Origin: Chrysophaeum taylorii
Taxonomy: Eukaryota > Sar > Pelagophyceae > Pelagomonadales > Pelagomonadaceae
Direction: 5' to 3'
DNA: 64,000 nt
Assembly (NCBI GenBank): GCA_029834535.1
Contig: JAQMWT010000667.1
Span: 276,451-340,450, forward strand
Shown here: piece by piece, positions 40,579-50,688 of the stretch
How the letters are laid out: each line of letters starts with the position of its first letter
Numbering within the stretch: position 1 is the stretch's first letter
Translations under genes and position numbers: made by a program
The notes under the pieces: model-generated
The model's database searches: none
What the model was told of the DNA's origin: nothing
Seen by the model: only the letters and a program-made list of their open reading frames with translations

Positions 40579-41004
40579 TCAACCTGAAGCCGCAACAGCG
40601 TCGGCCTCGATTTCGACGAGCATGTCGGGGTCGATGAGGCGCGCAACTTGGACCATCGAGGTCGCCGGGCGGTGGTCGCCGAAGAACTCCGCATGCGCTC
40701 GACCGATCTCCTCCCACTGCCCTATGTCCGTCACAAAAATCCGCGTCCGGACAACGTCGTTGCGCGAGACCGACGCGCGCGACAGCGCGCTCTCGATGTT
40801 GCGGAGGATGGTGACCGTTTGGACGTAGGCGTCGCCAACGCCGACAAGACCACCGTCGCGCGTCGCCGTCGTCCCTGACACGAACACCATGTTTCCCGCG
40901 CGCACAGCCCGCGAGTATCCGACGATAGACTCCCACTTGGCGCCGCTCGAAAATCGCTCGACCTGGAGCGCGGCGCACGTCGCGATTAGCAACGGCGAAC
41001 GCAT
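40579..41004 (-). CDS. RidA (YjgF/UK114) family protein
   Basis: 141 residues from the ATG at 41004. The family fold is clear: SRAVRAGNMVFVSGTTATRD, QTVTILRNIESALSRASVSR, DVVRTRIFVTDIGQWEEIGR, then FFGDHRPATSMVQVARL and LVEIEADAVA. RidA proteins are trimers that hydrolyse reactive enamine/imine intermediates. At the catalytic Arg of true RidA (PARS) this protein has Thr (PATS), so it belongs to a non-RidA Rid subgroup or has another role. It sits intact between repeat copy E and the hAT relic, one of few apparently functional genes in the mobile-element zone. Confidence 0.85.
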   Translation of the reverse strand: MRSPLLIATCAALQVERFSSGAKWESIVGYSRAVRAGNMVFVSGTTATRDGGLVGVGDAYVQTVTILRNIESALSRASVSRNDVVRTRIFVTDIGQWEEIGRAHAEFFGDHRPATSMVQVARLIDPDMLVEIEADAVAASG

Positions 41005-41112
41005 TTCGGCTTCTCCGAACAATCCCGATGGATTCCCCAACGGATCTATTGCAAGCAGCACCGTGCAGCGGCAGTATTGGCTACCGAACGTAATAATGCC
41101 GGTATCAAAGGT

Positions 41113-42077
41113 CAGGGTTTAGTTTTAGTACTTTAGTACATGTTTTAAACCGGTTTAAAACCGGATTTAACTTGGATTTTACCGGATTAAACATCTTCTC
41201 GCGTCCGGTTGACACCGAAACGCTCAGAAAACGTTGCAGGACGTCCGTTTCTGGTCAGGGAGCATTTTCTCTTCCAAACCTCTTCTGTGCCACACGCTCT
41301 CGCTGCCTCCTGTTGAAGTTGCACACGCTGGTGACCGTTATGGTGACCATGTTCGAGGGGGACGGCCCAGGAGTTCGGCGAGTGACTACGTGATCACAAC
41401 GCCTAAGGGCGACAGCACGTTCGAATGGAGATGTGCGGCACGCGGCTGCACGCACGCACGCGCGGGCAAAAAGTTCAAGCCAACTCAATGGGTTGAGCAC
41501 ATCGTCCTGGATTGCAATCACACACCCGATGGCGTTAAGTGCACGCTCGCGAGCAAGTCGTCAGCTAAGAATATCTCGGGGTGTGTATGGGCCACGAATA
41601 AGCAGCCCGCCGCTGTCCACGACCTTCGCGCCTCGACAGCGACATCGTCCGCGCCTTCGTTGTTGCCGAAGACTGGGACGGCTCAAGTCGTGTCGAAGCA
41701 AGCTAGAGTCACCGAAGTCACTGACAGGTGTGATACGCGACGTGCCAATCTTATCAACGAGAAGATCACCAAATTCATGGTTGGTTGCGCTCTGCCTTTC
41801 AGCATCGTCAACACCTTTTTCTCCATCGATATGATTAAGGCGCTCAACGCGGCCTACGTCAAGCACTTGCCCAAGTCCGAGGCCTTTCGGCGCACGTGGG
41901 CGCCACGGCTTTTTGAAGAGACAGTACATAATATCGACAAGATGTGGTTCGCCACTGGCAACTTCGCTCGAACCATTGGGTTCGACGGCTTAAGACCGAG
42001 GCCGGCGCTCAACTCGGGGTTAGCGCGAAGAGTGTACATGGTGAGCTGACGTGGCGGTACGAAACCTAAACCCCCCA
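41113..42077 (+). pseudogene. hAT-like transposon relic, 5' part, interrupted by Copia
   Basis: The possible left end CAGGGTTTAGTTTT is followed by inverted TTTAAACCGGTTTAAA. A frame to 42049 shows a Cys/His zinc-finger region (FEWRCAARGCTH, HIVLDCNHT) typical of a BED-like N-terminus, then ANLINEKITKFMVGCALPFS and NTFFSIDMIKALNAAYVKHL, the hAT/DUF659 pattern (a glycine-leucine-proline-phenylalanine-like motif, here CALPF). The frame ends shortly before the Copia LTR. The remainder after the Copia (45189-45246) is only about 60 bp and ends near AAACTACC, which may be a damaged right end. The catalytic part is missing. Confidence 0.5.
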
Positions 42078-42173
42078 TGTGAAGAAGCTATGACACTTAC
42101 CCCTGCACCACGTATCCAGTATCCTTACGTCTTTCTCTTATCGCTAGTCTAACGCCTCATACCATTCGTAACA
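42078..42173 (+). repeat. Left LTR (96 bp)
   Basis: Begins TGTGAAGAAGCTATGAC and ends ATTCGTAACA. No TATA box is obvious in this very short LTR. Confidence 0.85.
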
Positions 42174-42190
42174 TGGTACCAGGTGTTCCA
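42174..42190 (+). other. Primer-binding site of the Copia element
   Basis: TGGTACCAGGTGTTCCA directly follows the LTR, the position and TGG start of a tRNA primer site. The matching tRNA was not identified. Confidence 0.5.
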
Positions 42191-42290
42191 GGTGTCCAAG
42201 GTCGAACGCCCTGAGCTTGACTTCACGGACAACAGCGACTCCTCCTCGGCTTCAGTTCATTGCTACGTGTTCGGTTCGTTATCGTTTATC

Positions 42291-43275
42291 ATGTCCTCGA
42301 TCGAAATTAAGGATAGCAAGCTTTCGCAAAAACTCGATGCTTTCAGTGGTGAGCGACATCTTTTTCACCAACGGACCCGGCGCCTGGAAAACATGATCAT
42401 TTCCACCGGTGATCGCATCATCTTGACCACTGACACTTGGACTAGCATTTCCGCTTCTGGCTGCTCTGAAGAAGAATTTGGTCTCAAGCAGCAACGCTGT
42501 TACAGTGCACTCTTCATGGCACTACCAATGCATGATACTGATCGTGCGGATATCCGTGAAAACCGCGATATGAACTTCACGCGGCTTTACAAACGCATTA
42601 CTGATGTTTACATGGGTCATGGAGATCGTGTCGCTCAGTCTGCAATTGCTTCACTGCATTCCTTGGTGTGCAACAACATCGATGAACTTGAGTCTTTTCT
42701 TAACAAGTTCATTACTGGTGTTCAAGTTGCTCGGCATCATCAAGATTTCCCTGACTCACGTGCCTTGCAGTTGCTTCAAACGAAAATCCCCGACTCGCTC
42801 TTGTCTAAGGATCTCATTGCACTTGATCCTAAATTGCGCACATATGATGGTTTCGTTGATCGCCTCCACAGTAAAGTTTTGATTATCTTCAGACCAAGTC
42901 TGTGCACGTCCATGCTACGTTCCGTGAAAGTCCCCGTCATCGTGAACGCTCCAACTTTTATGGTCGCCATCCTTCTGAAAAGTATTTTCATCGCTTCAAT
43001 GCTTTACGCTCTCAACAACATTCTAGCCCACGCCCCTCTTTTCGATCATCATTCCGTCACCCACCTTCATCTTCACGTGGTTTTCATCGCAAGCGCCAAC
43101 GCCATACTGATCTTTGTCACTTTTGTGGTATTCCTGGCCATCACCAGAAAGATTGTCATAAGCGTCAGCGCTCGTGGATTCTCGTTTTCCTGACTTGTTT
43201 TATTACGACCCTCGTCTATCTTCGGCCGTTAGCCCCTTATCTTCTGTTTTTGATGCTCCGGAGCCGGCCTTATCG
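42291..43275 (+). pseudogene. Copia gag
   Basis: From the ATG at 42291 the frame reads a gag capsid-like region (NNIDELESFLNKFITGVQVA, KIPDSLLSKDLIALDP). Near 42890 the coding signal jumps frame into a basic, Ser/Arg-rich stretch ending in a CCHC zinc knuckle, CHFCGIPGHHQKDCH, at about 43120-43165. Another frame change follows. The capsid part resembles the gag relic at 21.3 kb. Confidence 0.7.
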
Positions 43276-43419
43276 GGACTGATCACCCCAGCGTCACTGC
43301 CCACAATGTTACCGGCCAATACGAAACGTGCACCATTACGTCGTGCCAAACGGGGCCGACAGCGCAAAGTCGACCAACCAACAAACTTTTTTACGGGCCA
43401 TGTTTCATCCTGTCTGTCT

Positions 43420-44914
43420 CAACTTGGTTGTTGGGATGTGATTCGCCTCCCTCAGACTTTTTCTGGCAACATTTGTACCCTCAAGTGGATCCTCCGCAAG
43501 AAGTATGACTCTGGCCGCTAAATCGTACAAGGCTCGCCTTGTCGTCCGCGGTTACACCCAGGTTCACGGCATTGATTATCATGACACCTACTCACCGGTT
43601 GCCAACATCGTCACGATCCGTTTCTTTCTGACCTTTGTCGCTGCTCATGACTGGGATTTGCACAAGTTGGATGTTTGCTCCGCTTTTATTCAAGCTCCCA
43701 TTGACGAAGACATCTATGTCTGGCCACCCGAAGGCTATGCTCCTCGCCAACCCACCGATGGTCCCAAAATCGTTTACAAGCTCCGTCGCTCTTGGTATGG
43801 TTGCAAACAAGCTTGTCGCAATTGGTGGCTTTATTTGGAACGCTTCCTTCTCAATGATTGTGGCTTCGTCCGCGGATCTGGTGACACTTGCCATTACAAG
43901 CTCGTCCTCAATTCTACCGTGGTCCTCCGTCTTGTTTTGGTCGTCGATGATCTTCTTGTGGCGCACCCTCCTCATTGCATTGGCCATTACCAAGCCTTTT
44001 TCCTCCGTTTCCGCGCTTTCACTGACGTCAATGAACTCGATCTCACCTCTTACGTTGGTCTTCGCATTACGCGTGATCGCCCTCGGAGAACCCTCACTCT
44101 TGACCAATCCCATGCTATCCGCGAAATCCTTACCGAACATCGCTTCATCAACAGTAAACCCGAACTCACTCCCGCTCCCAAACCCAAAGGTCTTCATCTT
44201 TCTGCGGCTGATTGTCCGGCTCCTGGTTCTCCAGATCACATCTTCATGGCACGCATCCCTTTTCGCCGTATTGTTGGCTGTGTCCTCTTCATCTCCATCA
44301 TGACTCGCCCTGATATCACTTGGTCCGTCAATCAGTGTGCGCGTTTTCCCCACAATCCTGGTAAACCCCACTGGCACGCTTTATCCCACACTCTGCGTTA
44401 TCTCAACGGTACTCAGGATCTTGCCCTTATTCTTGGTCGCGATTCTACCCTTCATCTCTGTGGTTATTCCGACTCCAGCTGGGCCGACGACCCTGATGAC
44501 CGCCACTCTACAACTGGGTTTTGTTTTCTTCTCAGCGGCTCTATGATAGCCTACTGCTCCCGCTCGCAATACTTACTTGCTCGTTCTTCTTTCGAAGCTG
44601 AATTGCTTGCTCTTTACGCTGCTACTGCTGATCTCTCTTGGCTTCTCAAACTTTTTGATGACTTTGACCTCCCTCGTCACACGGTCCCAATGTATGTTGA
44701 TAATAGCACCACCGTCACTCAAGTTCGTCTCCAATGTCTCACACGGCGCACCCGCCATATTGACATTCGCTTTTACAGTACCGCCGAATATCATCGCAAC
44801 CACATCATCGATCTCAAGCACATACCCCGCCTTAACAATCTTAGCGACATTTTCACCCGCAGTACGGAAGCTCCTTCCTTCCTCCGGCTTCGTGCTCGTT
44901 ACCTCACTTCGTGA
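43420..44914 (+). pseudogene. Copia reverse transcriptase and RNase H
   Basis: The RT starts in one frame (GNICTLKWILRKKYDSG) and shifts by one base near 43515 into a frame open to 44914. Seen: YKARLVVRGYTQVHGIDYHD, YSPVANIVTIR, HKLDVCSAFIQAPIDEDIYV, the active site LVLVVDDLLVA, and the RNase H part LCGYSDSSWADDPDDRHSTT with MYVDNSTTV and RTRHIDIRF. This is the full C-terminal half of a Copia polyprotein. Only the one frameshift breaks it from about 43420 onward. Confidence 0.85.
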
Positions 44915-45092
44915 TCTTCGCCCTGATCTCTGTTGTCTCTTTTTCTTGCCACAATGCCTCTGTGACGTTTTCCTCAGAGCTTCTCCTCTGTGAGCGTCTC
45001 ACTTACCCCTTTTTTTCTTTTTCCTTCTTTTCCAGCACCTGTGTGAGGACCTCACTTACCCCTTTTTCCTTTTCCTTCTTTTCCAGCACCTG

Positions 45093-45188
45093 TGTGAAGA
45101 AGCTATGACACTTACCCCTGCACCACGTATCCAGTATCCTTACGTCTTTCTCTTATCGCTAGTCTAACGCCTCATACCATTCGTAACA
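45093..45188 (+). repeat. Right LTR (96 bp)
   Basis: Same sequence as 42078-42173. It is preceded by a pyrimidine-rich tract (CTTTTTCCTTTTCC...) that serves as polypurine-complement/priming region, itself present twice just upstream (about 45005-45090). Confidence 0.85.
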
Positions 45189-45246
45189 CCCCAAATTGTG
45201 TTGTTTTTTATCGGAAAAAAAAACAAAAAAACAGGTTTAAACTACC

Positions 45247-45614
45247 CTTCACAGAGGCAAAGGCGGCCCAAACTCGCCGCATCTACCGTGAGTGGGGGAT
45301 CGCCAACGCATTAGGCCGGGCTCGCTGTGCCCTCACCGCCCTCACCCATGTCGCCGCCTCGGGGAACCCCGCCCAGGCCGCCCGATCCCAGCAGGACGTC
45401 ACCCTTCGTCGCACATACGTCCGGCGGCAGCATGCGTACGACCTACGGGCGGGGCCCGTCCTCTCTTCGCCTGCCCCACGCCTCGGCGATGACCCCGACT
45501 AGGTCCCGCGCACTTATCTCCGCCCGTCAGGCACATCCCTCATGCCCCACAAACCCACCCACATCCTTCATGCTCCCCACACACACCCCCCCCTCTTAGC
45601 AGTCGACATTTAAA
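45247..45614 (+). mobile_element. 5'-truncated 3' end of the same LINE family
   Basis: Nearly identical to the minus-strand sequence of 37540-37180, ending at the same ATTTAAA. It encodes the same last residues (TEAKAAQTRRIYREWGIANA). Different 5' break points with a shared 3' end are typical of target-primed reverse transcription. No clear target duplication was found. Confidence 0.75.
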
Positions 45615-46321
45615 GACACCCTTGTAAAAAAGAGAGGTAACGGTAGTACTGGCACGTGTTGGACAACGGTAGTACTGGCACGTGTTGGAACAATGTACAT
45701 CCCGAATCCCATAACAAAAATAGGTAACGGGATTTAAGGTATGTTCGGACACGGGTGACCACGGGATGGCCAACCCGGAGCTAGCCGCAACGTAGCCGCA
45801 ACGGGCGCGAAGGCGGCGACGGGGGCGTCGGGGCGACAATGGCGGCATGCGCGGAAGGTGGAGGAGGAGAGCGGGTACTGCATAAATAAAAGTAGTCGCT
45901 CTAGCTTGACAACTCTAGTTTCGGGTTCACTCTCATAGTTAGGATTGAACGGAATGCTGGGTAAGTCTCGTCTTCTTTGAGGCCGGCGACAAATTTCTGT
46001 ACCATTGCTTGTACGACGTACAGGAGTTGGCGTCCGAACTATGGCCCACAAAGTCTTCGAACGTGACAATTTTGGGGTATCATAATTTCGAGAATAACCT
46101 CCCACGAGACTGGAGGTCACCACATTCTTGAGAAGTAGCTTCTTCGAGTTTCTTTCCCCGTCATCGCCGATCGAATTCTCAGTCCTGATGTTGGTTGGAA
46201 TTTCTTAGCGCCACAGCCTCATGCACCCTCCGATGCAGCGTGTATCTGCGGCTTGGACTCCAAACTAATCAAATCGCTGCATCGTGACGGGCAAACCGGA
46301 CATACTCGCCGTGAGTAGTCT

Positions 46322-46699
46322 TTAGAAGGCGCGAGGTGCATATATAATGCGATTGGGATCTTGCCCTGCGGCAATTTGCTCTGAAGGAGTCGGGCACGAG
46401 GATGGCGAACAAAATGCAAGGTCCGCAAGGATCCGAACGACGTTCGAAGCGGGAAGTGCTGGCTGCGATGAGAGGGCGTTATGCACAAGCCTAGTAAAGT
46501 CCAGAATGTTTGAGGCGGTGTCCAGGGACGAGAGTGGAGAGCAGCGAGCGTCTATATCAAGATCCATATATGGTGAAGAAGTCATGCGTGCCAGCACCTG
46601 GGGCAAAAGAGTGCGTTCTCCGATATTCTGAGCGAATACGCGGCAGTGGGCGCATAAAGAAATTGGACCTTGTCCTCGACGGAGAGCCATTGGGGACAT
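46322..46699 (-). CDS. Hypothetical protein (125 aa), doubtful
   Basis: The ATG-started frame includes Cys/His-containing LCAHCRVFAQNIGE and otherwise ordinary composition. There is no recognised domain, so a chance frame is as likely as a gene. Confidence 0.2.
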   Translation of the reverse strand: MSPMALRRGQGPISLCAHCRVFAQNIGERTLLPQVLARMTSSPYMDLDIDARCSPLSSLDTASNILDFTRLVHNALSSQPALPASNVVRILADLAFCSPSSCPTPSEQIAAGQDPNRIIYAPRAF

Positions 46700-47057
46700 G
46701 TTTGGGGTAAAGGTGGTACCCGGGAGCCAAAGTTACTGTGGGGCTGTCTGGATTGGGTCAAGGTTGGGGATCGTGCTTGGGGGCGACATGGCTAATTCAG
46801 AAGACCCGTGCTCGAGATCGTAATCGTCTAGAGGCTTGCGCGAAAAGACGAGATCATCGCTAATAAGCGATGCTTAGAATTTTTTTTCTCAGAACGTTGA
46901 GGCGCTGTAGATGCCGGTGTGACTGTAGTAGCCAAGCTTCGCGTTATATTCGATAAGCGTCGAACATTCACCTTGTGTGCGCGCGTTATTACGTGGCCTC
47001 GCTCAGTCCATCGCTGTCCCGTCTACTCCAGGACGGGCTCCTTACACGACGGTCGCA

Positions 47058-47253
47058 TTTTCTACGGCGACTCTGGCTTAAGCGCGGGCCCCAACTGTGA
47101 CCGCCGTCACGTCGGACTCCCAGGGACGGGACTGACGCCGGGACACCATCCTAGATTTTCTACGGCGACTCTGGCTTAAGCGCGGGCCCCAACTGTGACC
47201 GCCGTCACGTCGGACTCCCAGGGACGGGACTGACGCCGGGACACCATCCTAGA
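47058..47253. repeat. 98-bp unit tandemly duplicated
   Basis: Both units begin TTTTCTACGGCGACTCTGG and end CACCATCCTAGA, with no difference seen. The duplication is recent. Confidence 0.9.
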
Positions 47254-47382
47254 CTCCCCGGATGATGCTGGTTCGGGTTCGGGTTATATTAATAAGTTGC
47301 AGGGGAGGGAATTGAGGCAGGTGGATTCTGTGGGACTGCGCCAATATTTCTCAGGCGGCGGCGGCGGCGGCGTAGAAGAAAA

Positions 47383-48474
47383 TTAGGTCGAGCGGCGGCG
47401 CGAGTTGGAGATGGTGGGTCGCTTGCGGGACTTGACGGCGAGGAGGTCGGCGTCGGCGTCGTACTCGGCGCGACGCTGGAGGCGCTGCCACCACTGGGGG
47501 TTTGTGGGGGGGAGGACGCCCATCCCGGGGACGGTCGGGCGGAATCCGAGGTGAAGGTGGAGGTCGTTCGCGCAGGCGTCGACGAGGGGGCCGTCTCCGG
47601 CTCGATCGAGGGCGCGCGCGGCGAGGGTTGGCGGGCGGTCGCCAAAGCGCCGTCGGGCCGCGGGCGCGTCGAGGGCGAGCGCGAGGTGGGCCGTCGCGGC
47701 GGTGCGGTGGGCTGTCGGGAAGGCGGCGAGGGTCGCCAGCGCCGCCGCTGCGGCGTGGAGGTCGCCGTCGTCGTGGCCTCGAGCGCGGCGCGCGAGCGCG
47801 CACGCTCCACGCTGCGCCCTCGCGATCGCCATTAGCAGCGGCCGGCGCGCGTAGTCGGTGGTCGGGGCGAGGGCCGCGGCCTCGACGGCGAGCTGTGCGG
47901 TATAGCAGGCGTCGGCGAGGTCGCCGTTCCGGAGCGCGAGGGTCGAGGCGGCGACGAGAACGCAGGGCGCGTCCCATAGCGTCGTCGTCTTCGACGCAAG
48001 CCACGCCTCGGGGAGCAGGTCCATCGCGCTCTGCAGACTCGAGGGCGTGTCGGCTGCGAGCGCGAGGTGCAGCAGCGTCGCGCGCGCGAGCTCGGGCGAC
48101 GGCCGGAACCCGCGCCGCGCAGCGAAGAGTCCTCGCCGCAGGCACGCGAGACCATCTTCGACTCTACCGACCGCCACCCTCGCGAGCGCCACGTCGTTCA
48201 GGACGCCAACGAGGTCCGCGAAGTCGTCGCGCCCCACGAGCCCGCTCTGCAACGCGTCCAGCGCCGCCTCCACGTGCGTCGTCGCGCGCGCCGCCGACCC
48301 ACCCAGCACCAACAACGACGCACCGCCGATCCTGTGGGCAACATAACGCAGCTCCAAGGACGGCGACCGCGTCAGGGCGCGCTCGGCGAGCCGCACGCTC
48401 TCGCCGTACGCCCCGCGACGCACGGCGGCCACGGCGCACGCGACAAGCTGCGCGGCAGCGCGCTGCGTGCTCAT
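47383..48474 (-). CDS. TPR-like alpha-solenoid protein (363 aa)
   Basis: ATG-started and uninterrupted. It is almost entirely Ala/Leu/Arg-rich helix pairs (VACAVAAVRRGAYGESVRLA, ERALTRSPSLELRYVAH, VGRVEDGLACLRRGLFAARR) with the rhythm of tetratricopeptide repeats over residues 5-270. It ends with a basic tail (VKSRKRPTISNSRRRST). A protein-binding scaffold is inferred; no specific family recognised. Its start codon is about 90 bp from the first unit of the plus-strand repeat array, so its promoter may be affected by that insertion. Codon use matches the host genes. Confidence 0.6.
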   Translation of the reverse strand: MSTQRAAAQLVACAVAAVRRGAYGESVRLAERALTRSPSLELRYVAHRIGGASLLVLGGSAARATTHVEAALDALQSGLVGRDDFADLVGVLNDVALARVAVGRVEDGLACLRRGLFAARRGFRPSPELARATLLHLALAADTPSSLQSAMDLLPEAWLASKTTTLWDAPCVLVAASTLALRNGDLADACYTAQLAVEAAALAPTTDYARRPLLMAIARAQRGACALARRARGHDDGDLHAAAAALATLAAFPTAHRTAATAHLALALDAPAARRRFGDRPPTLAARALDRAGDGPLVDACANDLHLHLGFRPTVPGMGVLPPTNPQWWQRLQRRAEYDADADLLAVKSRKRPTISNSRRRST

Positions 48475-48562
48475 CCTTCAACACCTGCTTCGCGACAACA
48501 CGTTGCTCGGTCCGTTCAATTTCACGGTCTCTCAAACGGATTTTTTTTTTCAAGGGCAATCT

Positions 48563-49580
48563 TCCTAACTACTAATCGACAGATGTTTGTCTGTCTGTCT
48601 GTTTGTCTGTTTGTCTGTTTGTCCCTCGATTTAGGGTAAGGATCATGTAGGCGCGAGAGTAAGGATCAGGTAGGCGCGAGAGCCAGACAGTGATCCACCA
48701 AGCCGTCTACGGCGACCTCGCAGACTATTTCCACGACCCGCGGCGGCTCTTTCAGCGCGCCATTCTCACGCCCCGTCGAAACGATGTTGTCGATGCTGAC
48801 AACGCGCGCATGACCGCGGCCTTTTTTTCCCGGAGACGAGGCGTCGGAGTTCTTTTCGGCTGACTAGGCTGGGTCGGAAGACGACGCCTCGCTCTTTACA
48901 GTAGAGTTTTCAACTCCCTGACAACCAACGGCATGCTGACTTTGATCGCGAGCTTAAGGTCTTCGAAACCTCGACCCGTCGCACGGCCACTGCGACGGTA
49001 CCAGATACATGATCGATCGTGTCGTTGTCACCGAGGCTCCTCCAACCTGTATCCCTTAAGGCCCGCCTACGCCAAACGATCAACAAGAGCCAGGGCCAGA
49101 CGCCCCGCGAGGTCGGCGTCCTTTTGCCCAAACCCGTCTTCTGCCACGTCCAGCTCTACGTGGCTCCCTGTCGATCGGCAACCCCGAGGATATCCTCTTC
49201 TGAGTCGACGACTCCACCCTACCCCACACGTGCTGCGCAATACCGATAAGCCCCCTCCCGGCGTCTACACGCGCACTATAGGTGAACTTACTGGGACCAT
49301 GTGAACTTACTGGGGTTTGGGATTGGGACTAGGTGAGCTGAGTGACCAGGTGAACTAACTGGGACCAGGTGAACTAACTGGGACCAGGTGAACTTACTGG
49401 GGTGTTTAGAGTAAACTCAAGGGTTGGCGGCGCGTGCGGATCAAAGCAGCTTGGATTGGCGGGGGTGAGAGCGATGAGCTCAAAGGAGAGTGGGGTGAGT
49501 GGGTGTGAACACGAGTGGGTTTACGCCGAACTTACTGGGGTTAGAGATTGGGACTAGGTGAACTTACTGGCCTGCACTTG
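48563..49580 (+). mobile_element. Helicase-derived repeat element, copy G (first of the array)
   Basis: Starts TCCTAACTACTAATCG after a T-rich host flank. It is the only start in this window where the base before the element is T rather than G. Confidence 0.75.
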
Positions 49581-49605
49581 TCCTAACTACTAATCGACAG
49601 ATGTT

Positions 49606-49640
<35 letters not shown>

Positions 49641-50635
49641 TTGTCCCTCGATTTAGGGTAAGGATCAGGTAGGAGCGAGAGTGAGCATCAGGTAGGCGCG
49701 AGAGCCAGACAGTGATCCTCCAAGCCGTCTACGGCGACCTCGCAGACTATTTCCACGACCCGCGGCGGCTCTTTCAGCGCGCCATTCTCACGCCCCGTCG
49801 AAACGATGTTGTCGATGCGGACAACGCGCGCATGACCGCGGCCTTTTTTTCCCGGAGACGAGGCGTCGGAGTTCTTTTCGGCTGACTAGGCTGGGTCGGA
49901 AGACGACGCCTCGCTCTTTACAGTAGAGTTTTCAACTCCCTGACAACCAACGGCATGCTGACTTTGATCGCGAGCTTAAAGTCTTCGCAACCTCGACCCG
50001 TCGCACGGCCACTGCAACGGTACCAGATACATGATCGATAGTGTCGTTGTCACCGAGGCTCCTCCAACCTGTATCCCGTAAGGCCCGCCGACGCCAAACG
50101 ATCACCAAGAGCCAGGGCCAGACGCCCCGCGAGGTCGGCGTCCTCTTTCCCAAGCCCGTCTTCTGCCACGTCCAGCTCTACGTGGCTCTCTGTCGATCGG
50201 CAACCCCGAGGATATACTCATCTGGGTCGACGACTCCACCCTACCCCACACGTGCTGCGCAATACCGATAAGCCCCCTCCCGGCGTCTACACGCGCACTG
50301 TAGGTGAACTTACTGGGACCACGTGAACTTACTGAGGTTTGAGATTGGGACTAGGTGAACTAAGTGACCAGGTGAACTTACTGGGACCAAGTGAACTTAC
50401 TGGGGTTTTTAGAGTGAACGCAAGGGCTAGCGGCGTGTACGGATCAAAGCAGCTTAGATTGGCGGAGGTGAGAGCGACGAGCTCGAAGGAGAGTGGGGTG
50501 AGTGGATGTGAGCACGAGTGGGCTTACGCCGAACTTACTGGGGTTAGAGATTGGGACTAGGTGAACTTACTGGGAACCAGGTGAACTTACTGGGGTTAGA
50601 GATTGGGAGTAGGTGAACTTACTGGCCTGCACTTG
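49581..50635 (+). mobile_element. Helicase-derived repeat element, copy H
   Basis: Head-to-tail with G through the junction GCACTTG/TCCTAAC. It has the standard internal deletion in the helicase remnant. Confidence 0.75.
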
Positions 50636-50657
50636 TAACTACTAATCGACAGATGTT

Positions 50658-50688
<31 letters not shown>

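Larger units (their letters stand above)
42078..45188 (+). mobile_element. Copia-type LTR retrotransposon, defective, with identical LTRs
   Basis: Two 96-bp LTRs (TG...CA) appear identical base for base. The 5-bp target duplication CCCCA lies at 42073-42077 and 45189-45193. A TGG-type primer-binding site follows the left LTR. Inside are gag, then reverse transcriptase and RNase H, with frameshifts. No clear protease or integrase remains, although Copia order would put them between gag and RT. Confidence 0.85.
45615..47253. other. Intergenic region with local duplications, no confident gene
   Basis: A 25-bp direct repeat (AACGGTAGTACTGGCACGTG...) is at 45639-45663 and 45665-45689. A 98-bp tandem duplication is at 47058-47155 and 47156-47253. 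A 125-codon minus-strand frame from an ATG (46699-46322) has no known motif and lies over a plus-strand TATATAA at about 46340. Lower GC than the host genes. Confidence 0.5.

Noticed and set aside
43592-44377. 261-codon minus-strand frame opposite the Copia RT
   Set aside because: Antisense to an unmistakable RT/RNase H frame.
47502-48575. 357-codon plus-strand Arg-rich frame opposite the TPR-like gene
   Set aside because: Extreme Arg/Ala/Pro content typical of an antisense frame in GC-rich DNA; the minus frame has regular helical repeats.
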